A stretch of 64,000 bases of DNA from Streptomyces cinnabarinus (GCF_027270315.1 NZ_CP114413.1:8246001-8310000); one strand, 5' to 3'; shown: positions 8,387 through 17,698, numbered from the stretch's first letter. Program-made: numbers and translations. Notes: generated by a model from the letters alone, not told the origin.

Positions 8387-9184
8387 ATGACGGACACAAC
8401 ACGCTTCGACGGGTACGGAGTTCTCGTCACCGGCGCCGCCCGCGGCATCGGCGCGGCCACCGCCCGCCGGTTCGCCGCCGGGGGCGCGCGGGTGCTGGTG
8501 ACGGACGTGGACGAGGTGGCGGCGGAGAGGACGGCGGCCGCTCTGCGGGAGGAGGGCCTGCGGGCGGAGGCGTACGGGTGCGATGTGGGGGACCGTGCCT
8601 CCGTGGAGTCGGCCGTGGCCCACGCCGTGGCGGCCTTCGGCTCCCTCGACGTCCTGGTGAACAACGCCTACGGCTGCACCCCCGACGAGCCCCTCTTCGA
8701 GGACGAACCCGACGACGTGTGGGCCCGTGACCTCGACCTCACGCTGACCGGCGCCTACCGCTGCTGCCGCGCCGCCCTGCCCCACCTGGCGGCCTCCGGC
8801 CGCGGCGCGATCGTCAGCATCGGCTCCGTCAACGGCATCCAGAGCTTCGGCAACCACGCCTACAGCGCCGCCAAGGCGGGCCTCGGCTCGCTGACCCGCA
8901 CCCTCGCCGCGCACGCCGCACCCCGAGGGGTCCGCGTCAACCTGGTGGCCCCCGGCACGGTACGCACCACGGCGTGGGCGGGCCGCGAGGCCGACCTCGA
9001 AGCGTTCCGCCACGTGTACCCCCTGGGCCGGGTCGGCGAACCGGACGACATCGCCGCCGCGGTCGCCTTCCTCGCCTCCCACGACGCCTCCTGGATCACG
9101 GGCACGACCCTGGTGGTCGACGGCGGCCTCACCGCGGTCAACACGGGCTTTCGGGCGACCGTACCGCCGGGCGCCGCGGAGTGA
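8387..9184 (+). CDS. SDR-family oxidoreductase
   Basis: 265 residues from the ATG at 8387, where homology to the family starts; the open frame continues upstream but is antisense to the neighbouring gene. Classical SDR motifs are complete: TGAARGIGAA for cofactor binding, NNAYG, the catalytic serine in SIGSVNG, YSAAKAG for YxxxK, and the C-terminal WITGTTLVVDGG typical of FabG-like enzymes. An acidic residue after the second strand (TDVDEV) suggests NAD preference. The substrate is unknown. It is transcribed alone. Confidence 0.88.
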   Translation: MTDTTRFDGYGVLVTGAARGIGAATARRFAAGGARVLVTDVDEVAAERTAAALREEGLRAEAYGCDVGDRASVESAVAHAVAAFGSLDVLVNNAYGCTPDEPLFEDEPDDVWARDLDLTLTGAYRCCRAALPHLAASGRGAIVSIGSVNGIQSFGNHAYSAAKAGLGSLTRTLAAHAAPRGVRVNLVAPGTVRTTAWAGREADLEAFRHVYPLGRVGEPDDIAAAVAFLASHDASWITGTTLVVDGGLTAVNTGFRATVPPGAAE

Positions 9185-9225
9185 TTCCCGGCTGATCAGG
9201 GCCCGAAGTTCACTGTTTCGTCACA

Positions 9226-9237
9226 GCCGGATCCGGC
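9226..9237. promoter_or_regulatory. 12-bp perfect palindrome upstream of the L,D-transpeptidase
   Basis: GCCGGATCCGGC is self-complementary and lies about 85 bases before the transpeptidase start, where a promoter would be expected. It may be an operator or simply the base of the leader. Confidence 0.25.
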
Positions 9238-9322
9238 CTACAACCTCCACCCCCGCGCGCCGGTCTAGCTGGCAGAGAAACGCGGGACATCGCGTCGTAC
9301 TGGTGGGAAGGGAACGCCGACC

Positions 9323-10018
9323 ATGGGGGACATACGCAGACGAGGGGCCGTCACTCTCGGGATCACCGCGCTGACGGCACCGCTCATCGTGGCGCTCGGG
9401 ACCGCTCCGGCGCAGGCCGCGAGCTGTACCTCGCAGACCGGGCCGTATCAGAAGAAGGTGGAGAAGTTCCTCGGCCTGCCGGTCGACGGCAGGCAGTCCG
9501 CCTCCGACTGCAAGGCCATCCAGGCGTTCCAGACCAAGCACGGGATCAGCCCGAACGCCGGCTACGCCGGACCCGTGACCTGGGGCGTCATGGACCTCAT
9601 GAACAAGCAGAAGGCCGTCGGCAGCACACCCAACAAGGACGGCAAGTGCCCGGTCAACAAGGGCCGGATCGCCTGCGTGAACCTCACGCTCCAGCTGAGC
9701 TGGATCCAGGACGGCGACAAGCTCGTCTACGGCCCGGTCCCGGTGCGCACCGGACGCAACGGCTACGAGACCCGTACCGGCCTGAAGAAGATCTACTGGC
9801 GCAACATCGACCACGTCTCCTCGATCTACGACGTGCCGATGCCCTACGCCCAGTTCTTCGACGGCGGCCAGGCCTTCCACTCGGTCGGCGTCAGCATGTG
9901 GAACCCGCCCGGCTCGCACGGCTGCGTCAACATGACCAAGACCACCGCCAAGAAGTACTGGTCGATGCTGAAGAACGGCGACGACGTCTTCGTGTACGGC
10001 CGCAAGCCGGGCACCTGA
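9323..10018 (+). CDS. Secreted L,D-transpeptidase with peptidoglycan-binding-like domain
   Basis: 231 residues. The signal peptide (RRR, then a hydrophobic stretch, then APAQAAS) directs export. Residues about 35-95 resemble a peptidoglycan-binding repeat (KVEKFLGLPVDGRQSASDCK, then TKHGISPNAGYAGPVTW). The C-terminal YkuD domain carries His186, then SHGCVNM with His199 and the nucleophile Cys201. The enzyme forms 3-3 crosslinks in the cell wall. An upstream GGAAGGG supports the ATG at 9323. It is a single gene ending in a strong stem-loop. Confidence 0.92.
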   Translation: MGDIRRRGAVTLGITALTAPLIVALGTAPAQAASCTSQTGPYQKKVEKFLGLPVDGRQSASDCKAIQAFQTKHGISPNAGYAGPVTWGVMDLMNKQKAVGSTPNKDGKCPVNKGRIACVNLTLQLSWIQDGDKLVYGPVPVRTGRNGYETRTGLKKIYWRNIDHVSSIYDVPMPYAQFFDGGQAFHSVGVSMWNPPGSHGCVNMTKTTAKKYWSMLKNGDDVFVYGRKPGT

Positions 10019-10043
10019 GCCGACGCGGGCACCCGGCTTGCGG
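10000..10043. terminator. 12-bp stem-loop at the end of the transpeptidase gene
   Basis: CCGCAAGCCGGG at 10000-10011 pairs perfectly with CCCGGCTTGCGG at 10032-10043 around a 20-base loop. The structure spans the stop codon (10016-10018) and lies between convergent genes, so it is probably a bidirectional terminator without a U-tract, as is common in Streptomyces. Confidence 0.6.
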
Positions 10044-10053
10044 AGCCCAGGCG

Positions 10054-11256
10054 TCACGCCTCCGGCGCGTCTCCGAAGTCCGGGATCCGAAGCCTCGCCC
10101 CGCCCTGCCGCGCCGACTCGTGCGCGATGATGCCCGGCAGGGTGTAGCGGGCCGCCGCCCAGGCGTTCACGGACGGCAGGGTGCGGGTGTTGACCGCGGT
10201 CACGAAGTCGTCCACCAGGAAGTGGTGGCTGCCCTCATGCCCGTTGGGGAGGTCGTCGAACACCCGCGGCAGGCGGGCGCGCTCGTGCACCGGTGCCGAA
10301 CCCGAGGTGAAGGCGGCCCGCAGCTCGGGTGCGATGTGCTGGAGCGACGGGTCGTCGGGGGACAGGGTGGGCTTGGGCTCCAGCAGTTCGCTGATGTCCT
10401 TCACGCCGTTCTTGTCCTGCCAGAACGCGACCGTGGCGAGCTGTTCCATGCTCGCCTCCGTCCCGAAGAAGCGGAAACGGGACTCCCGGATGTGGGAGGG
10501 GTAGCCGACCCGGCGGAATTCGTTCGTGCGGAACGAGCCGCCGCCCGCGACCTCGAACAGCGCGGTCGCGTTGGAGACGTCGTTGCCGAACTGGCTGACG
10601 CTCTTGTCGAAGACGCCGTCGCCCCGCTCGTCGACGACACCGATCGCCGACACGCTCACCGCGTGCGTCCGCCAGGCGCCCAGCACCCCGCCCACCGCGT
10701 GTGTGGGGTACAACAGCGGGGGATAGGAGGCGGTGGCCTTCCAGTTCTCGCCGCCGCTGTACTGGTACGCCTCGTAGAACCCCAGATCCATGTCGTGGAC
10801 GTAGTCGCCCTCGGCGTAGAAGATCCGCCCGAAGGCGCCCTCGGCGATCCGGTTGCGGGCGTGGACGGTCGCCGGGTTGTACTGGCTGGTCTCACCCATC
10901 ATGTAGGTCAGTCCGGTCGTTTTGACCGCCTCGATGATCGCCGCGATCTCTTCGGTCGTGATGGCCATGGGGACGGCCGAGTAGACGTGCTTGCCCGCGT
11001 GGAGTCCCTGGAGCACCAGCGGGCCGTGCGTCCAGCGCTGGGTGAAGATCGCGACCGCGTCGATCGACGGCGACTCCAGCATCGCCTCGTACGAGGGGAA
11101 CGTGCCCGACAGCCCTTCCGCGGCCGCCAGTTGCTCCGCACGCTCCGGCAGCAGGTCGGTGACGTGGACGTCGCTGACGCCGGGGTGCGCCAGGAACAGC
11201 TTGGCGAAGCTGCCGGAGAACTGCCCGGCGCCGACGATGCCGAGGGAGAACGTCAT
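10054..11256 (-). CDS. Gfo/Idh/MocA-family oxidoreductase
   Basis: 400 residues from the ATG at 11256, 14 bases after the binding-protein stop, with AAAGG upstream. The N-terminal Rossmann fold (LGIVGAGQFSGSFAKLFL) is followed by AGKHVYSAVPMAIT, which replaces the usual EKP motif: the expected lysine is not apparent at that position. The C-terminal half is a Gfo/Idh-type alpha/beta domain. Such enzymes oxidise or epimerise sugars and inositols with NAD(P). As the last gene of a sugar-import operon, it probably acts on the imported sugar. Confidence 0.85.
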   Translation of the reverse strand: MTFSLGIVGAGQFSGSFAKLFLAHPGVSDVHVTDLLPERAEQLAAAEGLSGTFPSYEAMLESPSIDAVAIFTQRWTHGPLVLQGLHAGKHVYSAVPMAITTEEIAAIIEAVKTTGLTYMMGETSQYNPATVHARNRIAEGAFGRIFYAEGDYVHDMDLGFYEAYQYSGGENWKATASYPPLLYPTHAVGGVLGAWRTHAVSVSAIGVVDERGDGVFDKSVSQFGNDVSNATALFEVAGGGSFRTNEFRRVGYPSHIRESRFRFFGTEASMEQLATVAFWQDKNGVKDISELLEPKPTLSPDDPSLQHIAPELRAAFTSGSAPVHERARLPRVFDDLPNGHEGSHHFLVDDFVTAVNTRTLPSVNAWAAARYTLPGIIAHESARQGGARLRIPDFGDAPEA

Positions 11257-11270
11257 GGAGTGAGTGCCTT

Positions 11271-12614
11271 TCACTGGCCGAGGATGAAGTTGATCTGGTC
11301 GTTGGTCTTGGTCAGTTCGCTCACCGGGGCGCCGTTCGCGAACACGTCCTGCATCGCCGGGCGCATCAGGGCGTACACGTCCGCCGCGTAGTCGGTGACC
11401 GGGAAGGAGAAGGTCGTGGCGTGCTCGCTGTCGGTGACCGGTTCGGTGAACGCGGACACGTCGATGCCCTTCTTCTCGTAGGCGGCCACCGCGGCCCGGG
11501 TGCCGTCCGGGGTGGCGGGGAAGACGATGCCGTAGCCGCCCACGGTCCGCTGGCACTCGTCCGAGGCCAGGTAGGCGACCCACTTCTTCGCGCCCGCCTT
11601 GTTGTCGGCGTTCTTGGTGATGGAGTCGGCGAGGCCGTTCATCATCGTGGCGCGTTTGCCGGTGGGGCCGGTGGGGGTGACGGCGGTGCCGACGTCGAGG
11701 CCCTTGGTGCCGTAGTACGTGGAGATCATCCAGGCGCCGTCGAAGGAGGCCGCCGCCTTGCCGGAGGCGAGTTGGGCGTTGGCCGGGTTCGCGCCGTCGG
11801 TGTAGTCGGTGAACGGCGCGAGATAGCCCTTGTCCGCCAGGCCGAAGTACCAGTCGATCACCGACTGGAAGGTCTTGTCGCCGTACTGGTACTCGGTGCC
11901 CCAGCGCGGCTTGTCCGTGTAGTGCCAGCCCGCGGATGCGGCGAACGGGCTCCAGGTGGTCTGTCCGTCGCTGTCGCCGGCGCCGCCGGTGGCCAGGCCG
12001 TACACCTTGACGTTCTTCTTGTCGAAGCCCGGTTCGTCGCCGCGCTTGCCGTTGTCGTCGACGGTGAGACGGGCGATGGCCTGCTCGAAGGTGCCGCCGT
12101 CCTCGGGGTTCCAGGACAGGGTGTTGAGCTCCTCGGCCGTGAGACCGGCCTCCTTCACCAGCTTCTGGTTGTAGAACAGGGCGACGGTGTCCCAGTCCTT
12201 GGGGGCGCCGTAGCGATGGCCGTTCTGGCCGGTCCAGTTGGCGGCCAGGCCCTCCTGGTAGGCGGAGTTGTCGATGCCCAGGTCGTCCAGGGGCTCCAGC
12301 ACCTCCAGGTCGGCGAACTGGCCGAACTTCTGGATGTGGTCGGTGAACACGTCCGGTTCGGTGCTCGCGATGAAGCTCGCGGTGAGCTTGGTCCAGTAGT
12401 CGGCCCAGCCCATCTGGGTGATCTTCACCTTCAGGCCCGGGTTCTGCCGCTCGAAGCCCTTGGCGCACGCCTGGTACGCGGGAAGTTGGTTGGCGTCCCA
12501 CAGCCAGTACGTCACCGTGTCCGACCCGGCCCCGGTGGTGTCGCCCTGACCGCAGCCGGAGACCAAGGACAGGGCCAGCGCTCCGGTCAGCGCCGCGACG
12601 GTACGAATTCGCAT
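11271..12614 (-). CDS. Sugar ABC transporter substrate-binding lipoprotein (cluster 1)
   Basis: 447 residues. The signal peptide ends in the lipobox LVSGC, so the mature protein is tethered outside the membrane. The body is a family 1 extracellular binding protein (YWLWDANQLPAYQACAKGFE and AAASFDGAWMISTYYG are typical). It feeds the two permeases encoded just upstream. The ligand cannot be read from the sequence; the linked oxidoreductase suggests a monosaccharide, disaccharide or polyol. Confidence 0.88.
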   Translation of the reverse strand: MRIRTVAALTGALALSLVSGCGQGDTTGAGSDTVTYWLWDANQLPAYQACAKGFERQNPGLKVKITQMGWADYWTKLTASFIASTEPDVFTDHIQKFGQFADLEVLEPLDDLGIDNSAYQEGLAANWTGQNGHRYGAPKDWDTVALFYNQKLVKEAGLTAEELNTLSWNPEDGGTFEQAIARLTVDDNGKRGDEPGFDKKNVKVYGLATGGAGDSDGQTTWSPFAASAGWHYTDKPRWGTEYQYGDKTFQSVIDWYFGLADKGYLAPFTDYTDGANPANAQLASGKAAASFDGAWMISTYYGTKGLDVGTAVTPTGPTGKRATMMNGLADSITKNADNKAGAKKWVAYLASDECQRTVGGYGIVFPATPDGTRAAVAAYEKKGIDVSAFTEPVTDSEHATTFSFPVTDYAADVYALMRPAMQDVFANGAPVSELTKTNDQINFILGQ

Positions 12615-12624
12615 GCCGGTCCCC

Positions 12625-13548
12625 TTACTTGACGCCGGTGAAGCTGATGGTGCTGACGATGCGCCGCGCGAAGACGCCGAACAGCAGCAGCATCGGGAGC
12701 GCGGCGATGAGCGTGGCCGCCATGAGTCCCGACCAGTCGTAGCCGGACTGCGGGGTCTGCGCCCGGAAGATCGCCAGTGCCACGGTGAGCACGCGTGAGC
12801 TGTCGCTGTAGGACACCATCAGCGGCCAGAAGTAGTCGTTCCAGGCGGTGATGTACGTCAGCACGCCCAGGGTGAGGATCGGGGTGGACGCCATCGGCAG
12901 CATGACCCGGAAGAAGATCCGGATCTTCCCGGCGCCGTCGAGCAGGGCCGCTTCCTCGACCTCCCGGGGCACGTTCATGAAGAACTGGCGCAGGAAGAAC
13001 ACCGCGAACGGGGTCATGAACATCGTCGGCAGGGCGATGCCGAGCAGGTTGTCGACCAGGCCGAGTTCCTTGATGAGCACGAAGTTGGGCAGCAGCGTGA
13101 AGATGGTCGGCACCATCAGCCCGGCCAGGAACAGCGCGAACATCTGGTCCCGGCCCCGCCAGCGCAGCCGGGCGAAGGCGTACGCGGCCATCGCGGAGAA
13201 GAAGATCTGGCACCCGCTGATCAGTGTGGACACGATGACCGAATTGATCAGATAGCGCCAGAACTTCAGCCCGCCGCCGGAACCGCCCTGGGCGATGGCC
13301 TCCTCGGTCGACTGGAGGCCGAGGGCGCGTTCGAAGCCGCCGGTGGTCGGGTCGACGGGGAGGAGGTCGCCGGGGTGGGCGGCGAGCGCGGTGTTGGAGG
13401 AGAGCGCGGTGCGCAGGATCCAGTAGAACGGCAGCAGGGTGATCAGTACGATCGCGGCCATCGCCGTCCAGGCCACGATCCGTCCCGGGGAGAGCCTGCG
13501 GCGCCCGGTGGGCCGTACCTTCGTGGTGGTCGCCGTCACGGCAGCCAT
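12625..13548 (-). CDS. Carbohydrate ABC transporter permease, MalG-type (cluster 1)
   Basis: 307 residues with six predicted membrane segments. The conserved EAA loop that docks the ATPase reads EEAALLDGAGKIRIFFRVML. The spacing to the second permease (19 bases upstream) and to the binding protein (10 bases downstream) shows a single operon. No ATPase gene accompanies it. Confidence 0.9.
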   Translation of the reverse strand: MAAVTATTTKVRPTGRRRLSPGRIVAWTAMAAIVLITLLPFYWILRTALSSNTALAAHPGDLLPVDPTTGGFERALGLQSTEEAIAQGGSGGGLKFWRYLINSVIVSTLISGCQIFFSAMAAYAFARLRWRGRDQMFALFLAGLMVPTIFTLLPNFVLIKELGLVDNLLGIALPTMFMTPFAVFFLRQFFMNVPREVEEAALLDGAGKIRIFFRVMLPMASTPILTLGVLTYITAWNDYFWPLMVSYSDSSRVLTVALAIFRAQTPQSGYDWSGLMAATLIAALPMLLLFGVFARRIVSTISFTGVK

Positions 13549-13566
13549 GTCGGTCGCTCCCTTCCG

Positions 13567-14532
13567 TCAGCCGAGGTCGCTCTGGCCGGCCCGGGTGAGC
13601 CGGTACTGGAGGAATGTGATGGCGCTCAGCACGACGAGCAGGGCCACGGACATCGCGGAGGCGTAGCCGAACTGGAAGCGGCCGAACGCGGCGCCGTAGA
13701 TGTAGTACTGAAGGACGTTGGTGGCGTTGGCGGGACCGCCCGCGGTCGTCACGGCGACCGTGTCGAACACCTGGAAGGAACCGATCACGGTCATGATCAG
13801 GACGACCGCGAGGACCGGCCGGAGCAGCGGCATGGTGATCCGCCAGAACATCCGCCACTCGCTCGCGCCGTCGACCTTCGCCGCCTCGTACATGTCGTTC
13901 GGGATCGCCTGGAGCCCCGCGAACAGCAGCAGCGCGGTGTAGCCGACATGGCGCCACACATTGATCAGGGCGATCGTCGGGATGGCCCAGGTCTCGTCGG
14001 CGAGGAAGGGGATCCGGTCGGCGCCGACCGCGGCGATGAGTTCGTTGCCGATGCCGAGCTGGGTGTCCAGCAGCCACAGCCAGACGATGCCGGCGACGAC
14101 GTTGGACATCAGATACGGCGTCAGCACGATCCCGCGCAGCACCGCCGACTGCGTCAGCCGCTGCAGCAGCACGGCGATGGCGAGCGCGGCGACCGTCTGG
14201 ACCCCGATGTTGATGACCACGTACTCGACGGTGACCGCCAACGAGTCCCAGAAGATGGGGTCGTTGACCATCCGTGCGTAGTTGTCCAGGCCGACCCACT
14301 CGGCCGGGGTGAGCAGGTTGAAGCGGGTGAAGCTGAGATAGACGCCGCGCAGCGTGGGCCAGAGCAGGAAGAGCACGAAGCCCAGCAGGGCGGGCGCCAG
14401 GAAGACGGCGGCCAGCCGCCCGTCACCGCCCGACTCCCGGGCCCGTGCCCGGTCCGTCCTCGGCCTGGTCCGTGCCCCCTCGGCGCCGCCCAGGGGCAGA
14501 CGCGACGGTGGGCTGCTGGAGGCGATGGTCAT
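13567..14532 (-). CDS. Carbohydrate ABC transporter permease, MalF-type (cluster 1)
   Basis: 321 residues from the ATG at 14532, chosen because CGAGGGAG precedes it; a longer frame upstream lacks homology and crosses the divergent promoter region. The EAA loop is YEAAKVDGASEWRMFWRITM. It is the first gene of the operon divergent from the ROK regulator. Confidence 0.9.
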   Translation of the reverse strand: MTIASSSPPSRLPLGGAEGARTRPRTDRARARESGGDGRLAAVFLAPALLGFVLFLLWPTLRGVYLSFTRFNLLTPAEWVGLDNYARMVNDPIFWDSLAVTVEYVVINIGVQTVAALAIAVLLQRLTQSAVLRGIVLTPYLMSNVVAGIVWLWLLDTQLGIGNELIAAVGADRIPFLADETWAIPTIALINVWRHVGYTALLLFAGLQAIPNDMYEAAKVDGASEWRMFWRITMPLLRPVLAVVLIMTVIGSFQVFDTVAVTTAGGPANATNVLQYYIYGAAFGRFQFGYASAMSVALLVVLSAITFLQYRLTRAGQSDLG

Positions 14533-14575
14533 CGGGAGACTCCCTCGTCCGCGGCGGCTCGTCCTCGGGCACTTA

Positions 14576-14674
14576 CTTTTGAGGCGAAAGAATCGGGCCG
14601 TCAAGAGGTGGGCGGATATCTTTTCCCGGCCGGGCAATCGGCCGTACAGTGACCTCGTTGTTTCCGTATCGAAA
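14576..14674. promoter_or_regulatory. Divergent control region with two ROK-type palindromes
   Basis: Two imperfect palindromes lie between the ROK gene and cluster 1: CTTTTGAGGCGAAAG at 14576-14590 and TTTCCGTATCGAAA at 14661-14674. Both share TTT...CGAAA ends, which resembles operators of actinomycete ROK repressors (CTTTC/GAAAG-type arms). The second is 34 bases before the regulator start, where it would allow autoregulation. Confidence 0.45.
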
Positions 14675-14707
14675 AAAAGACCGAACTAACCGAGAGGGCA
14701 GAACCTC

Positions 14708-15868
14708 ATGACCGCAGCCGTCACCGACTGGCTTCCGCTGAGCGCGGGGGAGCGCTCCGTGGCGATCGAGGTGCTCGTCGGCGGTCCGCTGTCGCGCACC
14801 GAGATCGCCCGGCGGCTGAACCTCTCCGCGGGCAGCCTCACCCGGCTGACCAAGCCGCTCATCGAGTCCGGCCTGCTCGTGGAGGTCCCCGAGGCCGGAT
14901 CCCCGGCCGAGGTGCGCACGGGCCGCCCGTCCCAGCCCCTCGACGTGGTCGCCGGGTCCGGCTCCTTCATCGGCTACAAGATCACCGCGGACATGGTCTA
15001 CGGCGTCGTCACCACCCTCCGCAGCGAGATCGTCGCCCGCCTCGACCGACCGCTCACCGGCCACGACCCCGCCGAGGTCGCCGGTCTGCTGGCGGAGATG
15101 ACCGCGGAGCTGGGCCGCGACTTCCCCCGGCTCGCCGGGATCGGCATCGGCGTCGGCGGCCTCGTCCAGGGCCGGGCGGTCGTCGCGGAGTCACCGTTCC
15201 TGGGCTGGCGCGAGATTCCGCTCGCCGCGCTGGTCCAGGAGCGCACCGGGCTGCCGGTCGTCGTCGAGAACGACGTCGCCGCGCTCACCGAGGCCGAGAA
15301 CTGGTTCGGCTCGGGGCGCGGTCTCGACCGCTTCGTGGTGCTCACCATCGGCGCCGGACTCGGCTACTCCCTGGTCCTCGGCGGCCGGCGGGTGTCCTGC
15401 GAGGAGGAGGACCGCGGGTTCGGCCGGCACTGGATCATCGATCCGCACGGCCCCCTCACCCCGGACGGCGCCCGCGGCAGCGCTGTGTCGATGCTCACCA
15501 TCCCCAACATCCGCTATCAGGTGCAGGCCGGCACCGGCCGGGACTGGACCTACGAGGAGATCCTCCGCCTCGCGGCCGCCGGGGACCCGCCGCCCGCCCG
15601 CGTCGTCGACGAGGCGGCCCGCGCCCTGGGGATCCTGCTTGCGCAGATCGCCAACTTCGCCATGCCGCAGCGGATCCTGCTGGCCGGGGAGGGGGTCGGC
15701 CTGATGGACGTGGCCGGGGAGAAGGTGATGCGGACCGTCCGGGAGCACCGGCATCCGCTGGCCGCTCCGCTGGACCTGGAGACCCGGATGTCCGACTTCC
15801 ACGACTGGGCGCGCGGCGCCGCGGTCCTCGCCATCCAGGTGCTGGTGCTGGGCGCGGCTGAAGCCTGA
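14708..15868 (+). CDS. ROK-family transcriptional regulator (cluster 1)
   Basis: 386 residues: an N-terminal winged helix (LSRTEIARRLNLSAGSLTRL), then a ROK sugar-kinase fold. The kinase-like motifs are only partly kept; the cysteine-rich zinc motif of true glucokinases is replaced by VSCEEEDRGFGRHW, so this is most likely a regulator and not an active kinase. It is divergent from the cluster 1 importer and probably represses it in the absence of the inducing sugar. GAGAGGG lies upstream of the ATG. Confidence 0.85.
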   Translation: MTAAVTDWLPLSAGERSVAIEVLVGGPLSRTEIARRLNLSAGSLTRLTKPLIESGLLVEVPEAGSPAEVRTGRPSQPLDVVAGSGSFIGYKITADMVYGVVTTLRSEIVARLDRPLTGHDPAEVAGLLAEMTAELGRDFPRLAGIGIGVGGLVQGRAVVAESPFLGWREIPLAALVQERTGLPVVVENDVAALTEAENWFGSGRGLDRFVVLTIGAGLGYSLVLGGRRVSCEEEDRGFGRHWIIDPHGPLTPDGARGSAVSMLTIPNIRYQVQAGTGRDWTYEEILRLAAAGDPPPARVVDEAARALGILLAQIANFAMPQRILLAGEGVGLMDVAGEKVMRTVREHRHPLAAPLDLETRMSDFHDWARGAAVLAIQVLVLGAAEA

Positions 15869-15991
15869 AGGGGGGTGCGGACCTGGACGTATTGCCAAGA
15901 TCGGGACGTGATCAGCAACACGGTCCGTTATGTCCGTATTGGCCGCGCTTGCTCACGGAGCCTTCACCTCTCCGGCCGTATGCTTCACACC

Positions 15992-16165
15992 ATGTCCACC
16001 AGTGTTGAACCCGTTTCCGATCGCTCGGCAGACGAGGTCAACGAGGAGATCCGGGCCCTGTGGCGCCGGGCGGGCGGGACACTGAGCGTCGAGGAGCGCG
16101 AGGAATACCAGCGCCTCGTCATGGAGTGGGCCGCAGCGGCCCCGCAGCCGGCGAACGCGGCCTGA
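15992..16165 (+). CDS. Small conserved-type helical protein
   Basis: 57 residues from the ATG at 15992; a second in-frame ATG at 15980 is possible. The sequence is acidic and helical (SADEVNEEIRALWRRAGG, then LSVEEREEYQRLVMEWAAA). The coding bias is strong and it is of a kind commonly annotated in Streptomyces. No clear ribosome-binding site is seen for either start. Function unknown. It converges on the protease gene with a 46-base gap. Confidence 0.65.
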   Translation: MSTSVEPVSDRSADEVNEEIRALWRRAGGTLSVEEREEYQRLVMEWAAAAPQPANAA

Positions 16166-16211
16166 CGCTTCCCGAGGACCCTCGAAGACCCCTTCTTCAC
16201 GAGCTACGAAC

Positions 16212-17594
16212 TCAGCCCCAAGTCGCCGAGTAGTACCGCTGATACGCCTTGCGGTCCTGCTCGGCCCGGATGAACCGCGTCGCCACCAGCGCGACCAGCG
16301 ACCCGGCGATGATCAGCAGCCCCGGCCCCACGTTCCGCGGATCGGCCAGCCGGGACAGCAGCTGCGCCCCCGCGTCCCCGCCGCCGACCGGCGCCGAGGA
16401 GCCCGGAGAGGCCGCCCCCGGCGCGATCGCGCTCTGCGTGCCCGACGCCGACGGCTCGGGCGCCGCGCTCTGCTGACCGCCACCCTGCCCGCCGCCCTGC
16501 GCCCCCGCCGTGATCAGCTGGACGCCCACCTCGGCCATCGCCTTGGTCACCGGCTGGAAGAACGTCGTACCGCCCGCCTGGCAGTCCCCGCTGCCGCCCG
16601 AGGTCAGACCGAGCGCGACCCCCTCCGAGAACAACGGCCCGCCGCTGTCCCCCGGTTCCGCGCACACGTTCGTCTCGATCAGCCCGGTCACCGTGCCCTC
16701 GGGATAGTTCACCGTCGCGTTCAGCGCGGTCACCGTCCCGTCCCGCAGCCCGCTGGTGCTGCCGCTGCGGAACACCCGCTGCCCGACCGAGGGATCGCTC
16801 GCCCCGGTGATCCGCACCCCGCGTCCGTCGCCGATGGCCACCACGTCGGCGCCGTCACCGGCGTCGCCGCTCGCGTACTGCACCAGCGAGAAGTCGCCGC
16901 CGGGGAAGCTTCCCCGGACCGTGCTGCCGACCTGCTCGCGGCCCTGGGTGTCGGAGAACCAGACCGAGCCGTTCGGCCCGCAGTGCCCGGCGGTGAGGAT
17001 GAAGTCACGCTGCCCGTCGGTGACGTTGAACCCTGCCGAGCAGCGCCCGGCGGTCGACAGGATCGGCAGCGCGCCGTTCAGCCGGGTGGTGAAGGTGCCG
17101 TCCGTGCGCTCCATCCGTACGAAGGAGCCGATCCCGCCCGCCACATCGGTCAGCTTCGACCAGTCGGCGGTCGAGACGGTGCTGTCGCCGCGGACCACGA
17201 CCTGGTTGGTCCGGTAGTCCATCGCCCAGGCCGTCCCGGTCACCTTGGGCGCCGAACCCAGCGTGGACGCCGCCGACTTGAGCTCGTTCATGCTGTGCGA
17301 CACCAGCTTCGGCTGCGCGCCCGCCCGGCGCACCTCGGCCGCGGCCCGCTCATCCGTCACCGCGACCACCGGCCGCCCGTCGGCACCGAGCCAACTGCCC
17401 GCCGTACGGGCGCTGCCGAGCCGTTCGACCAGACCGGCCCCCGTGTCCACGGCGGAGCGCACGGACGCGCCCGGCGCGGCGTCCGAGGGCTCACTGGCCA
17501 CGGCGCGTGTCACCATCGCCGAGCCCAGCAGCAGTCCTCCGACGGCCGCCAGCCGTGTCACTCGCCGGACGATCCGTCGTCGTGCGTGCCTCAT
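16212..17594 (-). CDS. Membrane-anchored streptogrisin-type serine protease
   Basis: 460 residues from the ATG at 17594, preceded by GGGAG. Order: signal peptide (residues 1-34), a propeptide of about 140 residues resembling that of alpha-lytic protease, then an S1 chymotrypsin-fold domain from about residue 176. The triad is visible: His204 in TAGHCG, Asp234 in GGDFSLVQY and Ser317 in EPGDSGGPLF; paired cysteines (185/205 and 311/338) fit the disulfides of streptogrisins. Unlike secreted streptogrisins, it has a glycine/proline/serine linker (365-405) and a C-terminal membrane segment (about 424-441) with a basic tail, so it should stay tethered outside the cell. Confidence 0.9.
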   Translation of the reverse strand: MRHARRRIVRRVTRLAAVGGLLLGSAMVTRAVASEPSDAAPGASVRSAVDTGAGLVERLGSARTAGSWLGADGRPVVAVTDERAAAEVRRAGAQPKLVSHSMNELKSAASTLGSAPKVTGTAWAMDYRTNQVVVRGDSTVSTADWSKLTDVAGGIGSFVRMERTDGTFTTRLNGALPILSTAGRCSAGFNVTDGQRDFILTAGHCGPNGSVWFSDTQGREQVGSTVRGSFPGGDFSLVQYASGDAGDGADVVAIGDGRGVRITGASDPSVGQRVFRSGSTSGLRDGTVTALNATVNYPEGTVTGLIETNVCAEPGDSGGPLFSEGVALGLTSGGSGDCQAGGTTFFQPVTKAMAEVGVQLITAGAQGGGQGGGQQSAAPEPSASGTQSAIAPGAASPGSSAPVGGGDAGAQLLSRLADPRNVGPGLLIIAGSLVALVATRFIRAEQDRKAYQRYYSATWG

Positions 17595-17698
17595 GCCTGG
17601 CTCCCGAACCCGAACAGCGCGATTCCAACACCGCGAGACGCTCTCCGAGTTGAGCGCCCCCACTCCATACGTGGCCGAGGGCGCCGGTGTTCACCGCG

